From JANPPS01 sp965246925 (GTDB lineage: Bacteria > Pseudomonadota > Alphaproteobacteria > Acetobacterales > Acetobacteraceae), in the NCBI GenBank assembly GCA_965246925.1, contig OZ251994.1, forward strand, positions 3,162,001 to 3,226,000: a stretch of 64,000 nucleotides of DNA, given 5' to 3'. Position 1 is the stretch's first letter, and each line of letters begins with the position of its first letter. Below the pieces are notes generated by a model, which saw only the letters and a program-made list of their open reading frames with translations, was not told where the DNA came from and made no database searches. Position numbers and translations under genes: made by a program. This document shows, piece after piece, positions 25,300 to 34,793 of this stretch.

Positions 25300-26526
25300 A
25301 TGGACGCTCTCTCTGTGCCGGGGTTTGTAGAACAAGGGTTGGCGGCACGGGAAGCGGGGCGCACCGATGACGCGATCGACGCCTGGCGGGCGGCGCTGCG
25401 GCGGGCGCCAAATGACTGGCGGCTGGCGCTCGAGTTGAAGCGGGACTTGAAGGCCGCGCTGCACTATCCGGATTCCGATCCATTGTTCCGCCGTGCCGCC
25501 CGGTGTTTGCCGGATGACGAGTGGCTTCAGCACTACACGGCTCTCTATGCGTATCACGGGTCCGATCTGGCCGCGCTGGATGCGCGCGGCCGGGCATTGC
25601 TGGCCCGGCGTGCAGATCATGCCCCACTGCACGCATTGCTGGGGGACGTCGCGCGGCAGCGGCGGGATTGGGCCGGGGCGGGGGCGGCGTTCACGGCGGC
25701 GGCGGCGCTCGACCCGGGGCAGCGTAATCATGCCGCCAAGGCCGCAGCTGCCCGGCGGTATCAGGCACTGACGGCGCAACTGCGCGAGGCACCCGCGTCC
25801 GGCGAGCCGTTCAGCGTGCTGGTCGTGAACCTCGACCGCAATCCCGAGCGGTGGGAGGAGATCGGCGTGCAGTTCGCCGGCTGTGCCGCCCCGGTTCGGC
25901 GCATCGCCGGGATCGAGGGCAGCCGCCTGGCCGCGGCCGCGGTGCAGCGCTTGACCGGGGACGCGTCCGCCCCGCGTGGGACGCTGGGCTGCTTTCTCAG
26001 CCATGCGGCGGCGTGGCAGGCGGTCGTGGATGGGAACCTGTCGCAGGCCTTGGTGGTTGAGGATGACGTGATCCCGCTGATCGATCTTCCCGCACGGACC
26101 GGGCCGCTCGGCCTCCCCGCAGGCTATGATGTGTGCTTCGTCAATGACCGGTTGGAGCCGCAGCGGGACAGTCATGAGCCGATGGCACATCCGCTCGGAC
26201 AAGTCATGCAGGGGTTTCATCCAGACGACAACGCGCCAGGCGGTGATGGATACTTCGTGAGCCAGGCCGGCGCGCGCCGCTTGCTGGGCTGGGTGGCGGC
26301 AGACGGGTTCCTGGGTGACGTGGACTGGCGGTTGCTGTCCTATTCGCTCGGGGCCGCCGAGATCGGGGCGTTGCCGCCGGGTCATGCGCGGTCGCAGCTG
26401 GGCAGGATGCCGGTTGCACGTCCGGAGCGGCTCGGTGCCTACGTGCTGCACCCCGCGCTGATCCGCACGGTGGGCGTCAGCTCGGATCGGGAGGATCAGA
26501 ACCGGCTGGCGGAGGGGCGGCGCTGA
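25300..26526 (+). CDS. TPR-like domain fused to GT25-family glycosyltransferase
   Basis: A 408-residue protein. Residues 1-160 form helical repeats with TPR-like consensus (AAREAGRTDDAIDAWRAALRRAPNDW). From about 170 the sequence matches GT25 (LPS-type) glycosyltransferases: VLVVNLDRNPERWEEI, RGTLGCFLSHAAAWQ and ALVVEDDVIPL, which carries the DxD-like acids. Such enzymes add sugars to lipooligosaccharide or proteins. The start at 25300 follows GAGAGGG; the frame continues upstream to 25255. The stop overlaps the next gene by one base (TGATG). Confidence 0.85.
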   Translation: MDALSVPGFVEQGLAAREAGRTDDAIDAWRAALRRAPNDWRLALELKRDLKAALHYPDSDPLFRRAARCLPDDEWLQHYTALYAYHGSDLAALDARGRALLARRADHAPLHALLGDVARQRRDWAGAGAAFTAAAALDPGQRNHAAKAAAARRYQALTAQLREAPASGEPFSVLVVNLDRNPERWEEIGVQFAGCAAPVRRIAGIEGSRLAAAAVQRLTGDASAPRGTLGCFLSHAAAWQAVVDGNLSQALVVEDDVIPLIDLPARTGPLGLPAGYDVCFVNDRLEPQRDSHEPMAHPLGQVMQGFHPDDNAPGGDGYFVSQAGARRLLGWVAADGFLGDVDWRLLSYSLGAAEIGALPPGHARSQLGRMPVARPERLGAYVLHPALIRTVGVSSDREDQNRLAEGRR

Positions 26527-27638
26527 TGGAGCATGTCGAGTGCGTCGTGTTGGGTGCGGGCGTGGTGGGCCTGGCGATCGCCCGGGCGCTCGCGCAATCC
26601 GGGCGGGAGGTTTGGGTGCTGGAGGCGGCCGAGGGCATCGGCACCGGGACGTCCTCCCGCAACTCCGAGGTGATCCATGCGGGGATATATTACCCGAAGG
26701 ATAGTCTGAAGGCGCGGTTTTGCGTCGAGAGTAAGGCGGTATTATACGATTACTGCGCCGAGCGTGGGGTGGCGTACGCCCGGCTCGGCAAGCTGATCGT
26801 CGCGTCTACGCCGGGCGAGGTGCCGGATTTGCTAAGCATTCAGGCCAAGGCGGCCGCCAACGGCGTTGATGACCTCACCTTGCTGAACGAACACGAGGCG
26901 TTGCGGCTGGAGCCTGCGTTGCGGGTCGAGGCCGCCCTGCTTTCGCCCAGCACGGGGATTGTGGACAGCCACGCGCTCATGCTGGCGTTGCAGGGCGATG
27001 CGGAGGCGGCGGGGGCGGCGGTGGTCTGCCACGCGCCGGTGATGGCCGGAGAGGTGGGGCAGCGGTTCACGTTGCAGATCGGCGGGGCGGAGCCGATGGC
27101 GCTGAGTTGCGAGGTCCTGGTCAACGCCATCGGCCTGCATGCGCCGGATTTGGCCCGGCGGATCGAGGGTGTGCCGCCCGAAACCATTCCGCGCCGGTAT
27201 CTGTGCAAGGGCAGCTACTACGCGCTGGCCGGGCGGGCACCGTTTCGCCGGCTGATCTATCCGGTGCCGGAGCCGGGCGGCCTGGGAGTGCACCTGACCT
27301 TGGATCTGGGCGGGCAGGCCCGGTTCGGCCCGGATGTGCAGTGGGTCGATCAGGAAAATTACGACGTCGACATCGGCCGGGCGGACGGGTTCTATGCCGC
27401 CATCCGCCGGTATTGGCCGGGTCTGCCGGAAGGCGCGCTGGTGCCGGGCTATGCCGGGATCCGGCCGAAGATCAGCGGGGAAGGGCAACCGGCGGCCGAT
27501 TTCATGATTTCGGGCCCGGGCGAACATGGCATTGGCGGCCTGGTCAACCTGTTTGGCATCGAAAGCCCAGGGCTTACGGCGTCATTGGCGTTGGCACGGC
27601 ATGTGGAGGGGCTGGTGAACCGGCGCAACGCGTCTTAG
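26526..27638 (+). CDS. lhgO: FAD-dependent oxidoreductase, L-2-hydroxyglutarate dehydrogenase-like
   Basis: A DAO-family flavoprotein of 370 residues. The N-terminal dinucleotide-binding motif is VVLGAGVVGLAIARALAQSGREVWVLEA. TSSRNSEVIHAGIYYPKDSLKARFC is the hallmark of the L-2-hydroxyglutarate oxidase group. The C-terminal GYAGIRPKISG and NLFGIESPGLTASLALA blocks agree. The likely reaction oxidises L-2-hydroxyglutarate to 2-oxoglutarate with electrons passed to the quinone pool. It starts within the stop codon of the GT25 gene, which is an unexpected partner. Confidence 0.88.
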   Translation: MEHVECVVLGAGVVGLAIARALAQSGREVWVLEAAEGIGTGTSSRNSEVIHAGIYYPKDSLKARFCVESKAVLYDYCAERGVAYARLGKLIVASTPGEVPDLLSIQAKAAANGVDDLTLLNEHEALRLEPALRVEAALLSPSTGIVDSHALMLALQGDAEAAGAAVVCHAPVMAGEVGQRFTLQIGGAEPMALSCEVLVNAIGLHAPDLARRIEGVPPETIPRRYLCKGSYYALAGRAPFRRLIYPVPEPGGLGVHLTLDLGGQARFGPDVQWVDQENYDVDIGRADGFYAAIRRYWPGLPEGALVPGYAGIRPKISGEGQPAADFMISGPGEHGIGGLVNLFGIESPGLTASLALARHVEGLVNRRNAS

Positions 27639-27661
27639 GCTGACGTTAGGGGGGTAGGACG

Positions 27662-28798
27662 ATGCGGGCTTGGGTAGGGTTGGGGCTGCTGTTGTGGGCT
27701 ATGCCGGCCGGCGCGGAGCTGGCGTTGTCATCCAACGATGCGCATACGGTGCTGGTGGACGGCGCGCAGCTTTCGCCGGCCAACGCCGCGTCCGACACGC
27801 TGACCGTCATCGACATGTCGGTCTATCCGCCCACGGTCGTCACCACGGTCGACGTGCCCGGTAGCGTCGTGGGGCCGCCTTTGGCCGTGGCGATCGCCAA
27901 GGACGAAAGCTTCGCCGTCGTGACGTCGGCGACCAAAGCCGATCCGGCCGGGCCGGCGGGGATAAGCCCTGATGACCGGGTGAGCGTCGTGGACCTCGAG
28001 GCCAAGCCGCCCGCGATCGTGCAATCCTTGACGGCCGGCTCCGGGGCCGGAACGGTGCGGATGTCCCCGGACGGAAGCCTGGCGCTGGTGGCAAACCGTT
28101 TTGCGGGGACGGTGTCGGTGTTCACGGTGAAGGAGCGCCGTCTTACGCCGTCCGGCACCGTGCAGTTCGACGCAAAGTCATTGCCGAGCGGGATTGCCTT
28201 CACGCCGGATGGCAAGTCGGCTCTGGTATCGCTGAATGGCGGGAACTCGGTGCAGGTGCTGTCGATCGAGGGTGAGGCGGTGGCGGTCGATCCCCGTCCG
28301 ATCACGACAGGCGTCGGTCCTTATACCATGGATATTTCGCCGGATGGTCAGCTTGCGGCCGTCGGGAACATGGGGCGGGGGGACGGCGATATCGACACGG
28401 TGAGCCTGATCGACCTCAGCGTTGCGCCGTTCCGGACCATTCAGACGCTGTCGGTCGGGCGGTCGCCGGAGGGGCTGAAATGGTCGCCGGATGGCAAGTT
28501 CCTGGCGATCGGCGCGCAGAATGGCACGAACAAGCCGCCGTCCAGCCCGTTCGTGCAGGACCGCGGCCGGCTCATCATGCTGGCGCTCGAGGCGAAGTCA
28601 CTCCGTCCGGTGGCGGAGGTGCCGATCGGGCGCTGGTCACAGGGGATCGTGTTCTCGAAGGACGGGCGGACGGTGCTGGTGCAGAATATGGTGGAGCGGA
28701 ACATCATGGTGTTCCGCTGGGACGGCACGAAATTATTTGCGTCCAACCCGCTCGAGATCGGTGCGGGCCCGGCGGCCATCACTACATCGTGGCCATGA
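27662..28798 (+). CDS. Secreted YncE-like beta-propeller protein
   Basis: A 378-residue protein with a Sec signal peptide (MRAWVGLGLLLWAMPAGA, cleavage probably after residue 18). The mature part consists of repeated blade sequences of the type G-x-x-M-SPDG-x-L-A-VGN or F-T-PDGKSALV, as in YVTN/lactonase-like seven-blade propellers. The likely location is periplasmic. No catalytic motif can be assigned. The stop overlaps the start of isovaleryl-CoA dehydrogenase by ATGA, so the two are coupled although no functional link is known. Confidence 0.85.
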   Translation: MRAWVGLGLLLWAMPAGAELALSSNDAHTVLVDGAQLSPANAASDTLTVIDMSVYPPTVVTTVDVPGSVVGPPLAVAIAKDESFAVVTSATKADPAGPAGISPDDRVSVVDLEAKPPAIVQSLTAGSGAGTVRMSPDGSLALVANRFAGTVSVFTVKERRLTPSGTVQFDAKSLPSGIAFTPDGKSALVSLNGGNSVQVLSIEGEAVAVDPRPITTGVGPYTMDISPDGQLAAVGNMGRGDGDIDTVSLIDLSVAPFRTIQTLSVGRSPEGLKWSPDGKFLAIGAQNGTNKPPSSPFVQDRGRLIMLALEAKSLRPVAEVPIGRWSQGIVFSKDGRTVLVQNMVERNIMVFRWDGTKLFASNPLEIGAGPAAITTSWP

Positions 28799-29970
28799 GT
28801 ATTCCGAACCGGCTGCCAGGCTTGAATTTCGACTTGGGTGAGACTGCCGACATGCTGCGCGGCAGCGTGGAGGATTTTGCCGCCGGTGAGATCGCCCCCC
28901 GGGCCGCCGCGATCGACCGGGACAACGACTTTCCTGCCGATTTGTGGCGGAAAATGGGTGATCTTGGCGTGCTGGGCATCACGGTCGAGGAGGAGTATGG
29001 CGGCGCCGGGATGGGCTATCTCGAGCATTGCGTGGCTATGGAGGAGATTAGCCGGGCGAGTGCTTCGGTTGGGCTAAGTTATGGGGCGCATAGCAATCTG
29101 TGCGTAAACCAAATCCGCAAGAATGGGACGGAGGAGCATAAGCGCCGGTATCTGCCGGGGCTGATTAGTGGGGCGCAGGTGGGTGCGCTGGCAATGAGTG
29201 AGAGCGGCGCCGGGTCTGACGTGGTGGGCATGCGGCTTCGGGCGGATAAGCGCGGCCAGCATTACGTGCTGAACGGCACGAAGATGTGGATCACCAATGG
29301 GCCGGATGCGGACGTCTTGGTCGTGTATGCCAAGACGGACCTGTCAGCGGGACCGCGTGGTATCACAGCGTTTCTCATTGAGAAGGACATGCGCGGATTT
29401 TCCTGTGCGCAGAAGCTGGATAAGCTCGGCATGCGTGGCAGCAATACTGGGGAATTGGTGTTTGAGGACTGTGAGGTGCCTGAGGAGCAGGTGATCGGCG
29501 GCGTGGGGCGCGGTGTCAACGTGCTCATGAGCGGGCTGGATTACGAGCGTGCGGTGCTGGCCGCCGGGCCGCTGGGGATCATGCAGGCGTGTATGGATGT
29601 CGTGGTACCCTACATTCACGAGAGGAAGCAGTTCGGCCAGGCTATCGGCGAGTTTCAGCTGATGCAGGGCAAGATCGCCGATATGTACACGACGCTAAAC
29701 GCAGCCAAGGCGTATGTATATGCAGTGGCGAAGTCCTGTGACCGGGGTGAGACGACCCGGAAGGATGCTGCCGGCGCGATATTGTATGCTGCGGAAAAGG
29801 CAACTTGGATGGCGCTCGAGGCTATTCAGGTATTGGGCGGCAACGGATACATCAATGACTACCCAACGGGCAGGCTGTTGCGGGACGCGAAGCTGTACGA
29901 GATTGGCGCTGGAACGAGCGAGATCCGCCGGATGCTGATTGGGCGGGAGCTGTTTCGCGAAACGGCTTGA
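28795..29970 (+). CDS. ivd: Isovaleryl-CoA dehydrogenase
   Basis: An acyl-CoA dehydrogenase of 391 residues that oxidises isovaleryl-CoA in leucine breakdown, passing electrons to ETF. The family signatures AMSESGAGSDVVGMRLRA and YLEHCVAMEEISRASASVGLSYGAHSNLCVNQI are close to those of Ivd. GLDYERAVLAAGPLGIMQA contains a Glu at the position used as catalytic base in isovaleryl-CoA dehydrogenases. QVLGGNGYINDYPTGRLLRDAKLYEIGAGTSEI closes the protein. The start at 28795 overlaps the propeller gene. The other leucine-degradation genes (liuB, liuC, liuD) are not downstream. Confidence 0.92.
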   Translation: MSIPNRLPGLNFDLGETADMLRGSVEDFAAGEIAPRAAAIDRDNDFPADLWRKMGDLGVLGITVEEEYGGAGMGYLEHCVAMEEISRASASVGLSYGAHSNLCVNQIRKNGTEEHKRRYLPGLISGAQVGALAMSESGAGSDVVGMRLRADKRGQHYVLNGTKMWITNGPDADVLVVYAKTDLSAGPRGITAFLIEKDMRGFSCAQKLDKLGMRGSNTGELVFEDCEVPEEQVIGGVGRGVNVLMSGLDYERAVLAAGPLGIMQACMDVVVPYIHERKQFGQAIGEFQLMQGKIADMYTTLNAAKAYVYAVAKSCDRGETTRKDAAGAILYAAEKATWMALEAIQVLGGNGYINDYPTGRLLRDAKLYEIGAGTSEIRRMLIGRELFRETA

Positions 29971-30107
29971 GCCGGTGTAGGTAGAAACGATTTCTTAAGG
30001 TTTTTAGCCGATGCTTTGATTCCGTAGTGTCAGGAATCGAGCGTGGTTAGAAGACGTCACTTCGTAAGCTGGGCTACCGGCGGTCACTCCTTAGCCGGAG
30101 GCGAGCG

Positions 30108-32669
30108 GTGACTGGGTGGCCGGGTGCATGGATGCGGATTAGTGTCCGTATTAAAGCCCAGATGATGACGACGCTGACCTTGTTGGCGGTGCTGTCCCTG
30201 GCAGTTGCTTCAATATACTTTGCGAGCCGGACCAAGGCTTCCGCCAACGATTTGCTGCACACGGGCGTCAACGCGGACCGCATCGCCAATCAGGTCGAGA
30301 TGCTGTTGCAACAGCATCGAAGTTTGGCGACCAGGGAGGCGAGCGTTACGGCTGATCCTGATGAGCGCATTGCGGGGCAGCGGCGTATCGAGCAGGAGAT
30401 CCGCAACCGCCTGGCTTTCGCCGCGGCCCGTGCAGGAAGCGCTGACGCTTCGTTCAATCAATTCACTGGGCTTCTCAGCAGAGAGTTGCCTGAGTTGTAC
30501 GCAACCCTGGATGAGGGTGATTACGCCATAGCGTCCAACCATGTCTTAAGCGAGATAACCAAGTGGCGGGCACAACGGGACTGGATACTTGACCGTCGTG
30601 TTGGTGAGTTCTTCGGTAGCTCCGATCGTTTGATCTTATGGGTTTATGCTGGGACGTTCGGCACCTTGCTGATCGGTGTTTTGAGCTTCGCCATGATGGA
30701 GCGGCTTTTGGCCCGCATGGGGGCGATCCAGCGGACGATGTTGCGCCTGGCGTTCCGCAACCTCGATGTTTCGATACCGTCGCTGAACGATGGCGATGAG
30801 ATCGGCGAGGTGGCGCGGGCCGTCGAAGTATTCAAACGCAACGCCATTCAGTTTGCGGCACAACAAGAAGAACTAAGGCGAAATGGGCTCAAGTTCGAAG
30901 CAGCAATGAACAATATGTCGCAGGGATTGGTGCTGTATGATACCAATAACCGGCTCGACGTGTTCAACGTGCGCTATTGCGAGATCTTCAACCTCGATCC
31001 GGCGGACCTTCGGGCTGGGATGGCCATTGTTGATGTTTTGAACTTGGTGGTGCAGGCAGGAAACTACTCCGGAAGCACGCTCGATGAGGTCGTGGCGGTC
31101 CGCATGGAGGTCGTGAACAAGCGAACGGTCGACGTTTCGCTGCACCAGATCGGCGGTGGGCGGGTTGTGGCGATCTCGCATTGCCCGATGTCCGATGGGG
31201 GGTGGGTCGCGACGTGCGAAGACGTCACGGCCCGGCAGGCCGCGGAGGCTCAAATCCGCTATCTTGCCCAGCATGACAGCCTAACCGGGCTCGCTAACCG
31301 GGTCGTCCTGAACGAAGGGTTGGAGCGTGCGCTGACGGTGGCTGGGCGCGGCATCAGCTCGGCCGTGCTTTGCCTGGACCTCGACAGGTTCAAGGCAGTG
31401 AACGACACTCTAGGGCACTACGTCGGTGACCAGTTGCTGCGGGCCGTGGCCGAACGTTTGCTGGCCTGTGTGCGGGAGGGTGACGTGGTGGCGCGGCTCG
31501 GTGGTGACGAGTTTGCCATCATTCAGTCTGGCGTGACCCGTCCGGAAGAAACCAAGCTGCTGGCGGAACGCATCTTGGAGGCCATGCAAGCCGCGTTCGT
31601 GGTGAGTGACAATCAAATCGTGATCGGGACCAGCATCGGCCTTGCTCTCATCCCGCAGGATGGCAGTAGCGCCGTTGCTCTGCTCAAGAATGCGGATACG
31701 GCGCTATACCGGGCCAAGGCGGACGGACGGGGTGGCTTTTGTTTCTTCGAGGCGGAAATGGATGCCCGGCTGCAGCAGCGGCGCCAGCTCGAACTCGATA
31801 TGCGCAGGGGTCTCATCCAGCGTGAGTTCGAGGTGGCCTATCAGCCGCTAGTCAACCTCGAGGCACATGAGGTTTGCGGCTTCGAAGCCTTGCTGCGCTG
31901 GCGCCATCCGGAGCGGGGCATGGTGTCGCCGAGCGAATTTATCCCGATCGCCGAGGAGATCGGACTGATTGTTCCGCTTGGAGAATGGGTGCTGGATCAG
32001 GCGTGCCTGGATGCAGCGACTTGGCCTGACGGAATCAAGGTGGCCGTCAACCTCTCCCCGGTGCAGTTCAAGAGTAAAAACTTGGTCGCTGCAGTAGCGC
32101 GAGCCCTGAAGAACTCGGGCTTGCCCGCGCGCCGGTTAGAGCTTGAAATTACCGAGACGGTGCTCCTTCAAGAGAGCGCGACGACGCTCGCGATCCTGCA
32201 TGAGTTACGCGGCCTCGGCGCGCGAATCTCCATGGACGATTTCGGGACCGGGTATTCGTCTCTGAGCTACCTTCGCAGCTTCCCGTTTGACAAGATCAAG
32301 ATCGACCAATCGTTTATCCGCGATCTTTCCAGCCGTGAGGACTCGATCCACATCGTCCGGGCGGTGCGGGGCCTATGCGCTGGGCTTGGCATGCTGACCA
32401 CGGCCGAGGGGGTCGAGACTGAGGATCAACTGAGAAAGCTGCGGGCGGAAGGCTGCACCGAGGTGCAGGGCTTCCTGTTCAGCGCGCCCCGCCCCGCCTG
32501 CGACATACCTGGTATAATGCGCAGTGTAGGCGAAGATATGGACATACGTGCCAGACAGGCCACTGCAGAACTTTGGGCTGCGGATAAGCTAGCGCTGGTT
32601 CAGCAGCGCTCCGATCACGGCGCTTCGATCGAAACCTTGGTCTGCCCCGCGTTGAGTCTCAGCCGGTAG
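30108..32669 (+). CDS. Membrane-bound diguanylate cyclase/phosphodiesterase (HAMP-PAS-GGDEF-EAL)
   Basis: An 853-residue c-di-GMP enzyme. Two transmembrane helices (about 20-39 and 177-197) flank a periplasmic helical sensor. HAMP (about 198-250), a PAS-like domain (about 262-375), GGDEF and EAL follow. The cyclase motif is intact (GGDEF at 465-469), with an RxxD inhibitory site (457-460) at the correct spacing. The phosphodiesterase motif EAL (593-595) and the DDFGTGYSS and AEGVET loops are also intact, so both activities are possible. GTG is the start, with GGAGG six bases upstream. The last 55 bases overlap the convergent retropepsin gene. Confidence 0.93.
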   Translation: MTGWPGAWMRISVRIKAQMMTTLTLLAVLSLAVASIYFASRTKASANDLLHTGVNADRIANQVEMLLQQHRSLATREASVTADPDERIAGQRRIEQEIRNRLAFAAARAGSADASFNQFTGLLSRELPELYATLDEGDYAIASNHVLSEITKWRAQRDWILDRRVGEFFGSSDRLILWVYAGTFGTLLIGVLSFAMMERLLARMGAIQRTMLRLAFRNLDVSIPSLNDGDEIGEVARAVEVFKRNAIQFAAQQEELRRNGLKFEAAMNNMSQGLVLYDTNNRLDVFNVRYCEIFNLDPADLRAGMAIVDVLNLVVQAGNYSGSTLDEVVAVRMEVVNKRTVDVSLHQIGGGRVVAISHCPMSDGGWVATCEDVTARQAAEAQIRYLAQHDSLTGLANRVVLNEGLERALTVAGRGISSAVLCLDLDRFKAVNDTLGHYVGDQLLRAVAERLLACVREGDVVARLGGDEFAIIQSGVTRPEETKLLAERILEAMQAAFVVSDNQIVIGTSIGLALIPQDGSSAVALLKNADTALYRAKADGRGGFCFFEAEMDARLQQRRQLELDMRRGLIQREFEVAYQPLVNLEAHEVCGFEALLRWRHPERGMVSPSEFIPIAEEIGLIVPLGEWVLDQACLDAATWPDGIKVAVNLSPVQFKSKNLVAAVARALKNSGLPARRLELEITETVLLQESATTLAILHELRGLGARISMDDFGTGYSSLSYLRSFPFDKIKIDQSFIRDLSSREDSIHIVRAVRGLCAGLGMLTTAEGVETEDQLRKLRAEGCTEVQGFLFSAPRPACDIPGIMRSVGEDMDIRARQATAELWAADKLALVQQRSDHGASIETLVCPALSLSR

Positions 32670-33445
32670 GAGGTCAGAAAATCCATGCCGATCAGCATGT
32701 CCACCTGTCCGAATTCGAGTTCCGATATGCTAACCGCGACGTCTTGCCGCCGGGCGGCGCCAGCCTGCACCGTTTGGAGTTGAGTAAAGCGCATGGTCCG
32801 GGCTTTCCCGTCCAGGCCGCGCGAGGTACTCGCGACTACGGGGGCATCCAGACCAAGCCGCTTGGCCGCGGCAGGGCTGACGATGGTGCCCCGGGAGCCA
32901 GTATCGATGAGGGCGCGCATCGTTTTACCGTTCACGGTAACCGCCACGGTTCCTTCAGAACCGAGCGCCAGAGCGTCGGCCGAAAAGGTGAAGCAAGGGC
33001 TTTGCAGATTGAGCACGCCCTTCGGCAGGTTCAGATCTACCTCGACCCCGCGCAGCGATGCGAGGCCCAGCAAGCCATCGACTACGCTGAGGCCACCGCC
33101 GATCGGCCAGCCCAACACGGGTGCCGATGAGTCGGGGATAGCGAGCGAACCCAGGCGCAGGCCATGGACCAGAACGGCATTCGCCGAACGCGCACCGCCG
33201 GTTCCTTGAACGACGACATCCGGGGCCGGCGGCAGATGCAGGCGGCGGATGACGGTAGGCGTGAGGAGATTGCCCTCGGACCCCGTGTCCAGCAGAAGTT
33301 TCACCGGCGAACCCGCGACCGTTGCATCCAAGACAGGCAAGCCCTCGATCAGCTCGAAACGAAGGCTCGCCTTGATGTCGCAGGCCTGAACAAGCTGGAG
33401 CGGCCCTGCCAGCATCGCCAAGACGAGCGTCAGGGTCCGGAACAT
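32615..33445 (-). CDS. Secreted retropepsin-like aspartic protease with two DTG motifs
   Basis: A 276-residue protein with a signal peptide (MFRTLTLVLAMLAGPLQLVQA). Two homologous halves each carry a catalytic motif: LLLDTGSEGN (DTG 53-55) and ALIDTGSRGT (DTG 181-183), the pattern of a two-lobed aspartyl protease assembled in one chain. Flap-like glycine-rich segments follow each DTG. The likely location is the periplasm or outer surface. It lies 14 bases downstream of the acyl-CoA dehydrogenase gene on the same strand. The 3' end runs into the coding region of the convergent GGDEF-EAL gene. Substrate unknown. Confidence 0.85.
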   Translation of the reverse strand: MFRTLTLVLAMLAGPLQLVQACDIKASLRFELIEGLPVLDATVAGSPVKLLLDTGSEGNLLTPTVIRRLHLPPAPDVVVQGTGGARSANAVLVHGLRLGSLAIPDSSAPVLGWPIGGGLSVVDGLLGLASLRGVEVDLNLPKGVLNLQSPCFTFSADALALGSEGTVAVTVNGKTMRALIDTGSRGTIVSPAAAKRLGLDAPVVASTSRGLDGKARTMRFTQLQTVQAGAARRQDVAVSISELEFGQVDMLIGMDFLTSYRLRLNAGQTKVSIEAP

Positions 33446-33459
33446 GGGCCCGGCCTGGT

Positions 33460-34590
33460 CTAAAGCATGCGTTGCAAGATAATCTTCTGCACGTCACTCG
33501 TGCCTTCATAGATTTGACAGACACGGACGTCGCGGTAGATGCGCTCCACCGGGTAGTCTGCCAAGTAGCCGTAGCCGCCCAGGGTCTGGATGGCAGCCGA
33601 GCAGATGTTCTCAGCCGCTTCCGACGCGAACAGCTTGGCCATGGCCGCCGCTTCCAGCGCCGGCCGGCCGGCGTCTTTCAGGCGCGCAGCCCGGAGCGTC
33701 AGCTCCCGTGCGGCCGCGAGCTTCGTCTTGGCTTCTACGAGGCGGAAGCCCACCGCCTGATGCTCGATGATGGGGCGGCCGAATTGCTTGCGCTCCTTGG
33801 CGTAGCCGATAGCATATTCGAGCGCCGCACGCGCCATTCCGACGCTTTGTGCCGCGATGCCGATCCGTCCGCTCTCCAACGTGCTGAGCGCAATCTTGAG
33901 ACCTTCACCTTCGGCACCGATCCGCTGATCATCGGTAACGTGCATATCATCAAAGCTCAGCGCGCAGGAGTCGGAAGCCTTTTGACCTAGCTTATGTTCG
34001 ACGCGCGCGACCGAAAAGCCGGGCGTATCATTGCTTACTACAAAAGCGGAGATGCCCTTCTTACCAGCTGCTGGGTCAGTCACGGCGAATAGAATAGTGG
34101 TCTTGCCGACGGACGCGTTCGAGATGAACTGCTTGTTGCCGTTCACGACGTAGCCGCTATTGGTCCGCACCGCCCTAGTGCGGATGCTCGACGCGTCCGA
34201 TCCGGCGGCGCTCTCCGTAAGCGCGAAGCTTGCAACGACGTGGCCGCTGGCCATCGGGCGCAGCCAATGCTCTTTCTGGGCCGGCGTTCCGAAGCGTTCG
34301 AGTATTTCGCATGTCGGCGCGTTGTGGACGCTTACCAGCGTGGAAACGGATCCATCACCGGCCGCAATCTCCTCGATCACCTGGGCGTAGGTCTCGTAGC
34401 CGATTTCACTGCCGCCCCACTCTGCGCTGTTGGTGGCGCCGAGGAAGCCCATTTCGCCAAGTTCGGCAATGATTTCCGGCTCGATCCGGGCGGCTTGTTC
34501 GCGTGCGGCGGCTGTCGGGGCTAGCCGTTCTTGCGCAAAACGCCGGGCCGTCTCGATGATCAGCGCATCGGGGTTTGTTGTTTCCAGCAT
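33460..34590 (-). CDS. Acyl-CoA dehydrogenase
   Basis: A 376-residue flavin acyl-CoA dehydrogenase. It has the FAD-binding FALTESAAGSDASSIRTRA block, NGNKQFISNASVG, ERKQFGRPIIEHQAVGFRLVEAKTKL and the C-terminal QTLGGYGYLADYPVERIYRDVRVCQIYEGTSDVQ with the catalytic Glu in YEGTSD, as in short- and medium-chain enzymes. The start at 34590 has GGAGGG upstream; the frame continues to 34686 but that part overlaps the promoter region. Chain-length preference cannot be read from sequence. A palindrome over the predicted -35 suggests repressor control. Confidence 0.92.
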   Translation of the reverse strand: MLETTNPDALIIETARRFAQERLAPTAAAREQAARIEPEIIAELGEMGFLGATNSAEWGGSEIGYETYAQVIEEIAAGDGSVSTLVSVHNAPTCEILERFGTPAQKEHWLRPMASGHVVASFALTESAAGSDASSIRTRAVRTNSGYVVNGNKQFISNASVGKTTILFAVTDPAAGKKGISAFVVSNDTPGFSVARVEHKLGQKASDSCALSFDDMHVTDDQRIGAEGEGLKIALSTLESGRIGIAAQSVGMARAALEYAIGYAKERKQFGRPIIEHQAVGFRLVEAKTKLAAARELTLRAARLKDAGRPALEAAAMAKLFASEAAENICSAAIQTLGGYGYLADYPVERIYRDVRVCQIYEGTSDVQKIILQRML

Positions 34591-34702
34591 GTGATGCCCT
34601 CCATGGTGATCATATGCCGCCCGCCGTCGATCGGACAGGCCTGACGGAGCCACAATTTGAACAGCACAACTGAGCCTCGCCTTCAACTCGCCGTGAAGAC
34701 AA

Positions 34703-34738
34703 CATATACTAACCCATATTAGCGCAAGTCAACTTGCG
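34703..34738 (-). promoter_or_regulatory. Promoter with overlapping palindromic operator for the acyl-CoA dehydrogenase gene
   Basis: On the minus strand TTGACT and TATATG stand 18 bases apart, a fair sigma-70 arrangement pointing to the gene at 34590. The -35 lies in the centre of a perfect palindrome, CGCAAGTTGACTTGCG (34723-34738), so a dimeric repressor bound there would block RNA polymerase. No regulator gene is adjacent. Confidence 0.55.
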
Positions 34739-34793
34739 ACCCGAAATCAGGGCGAACACGATGGCCGAAGCGCAACCTTAGATTGAGGTCAAG

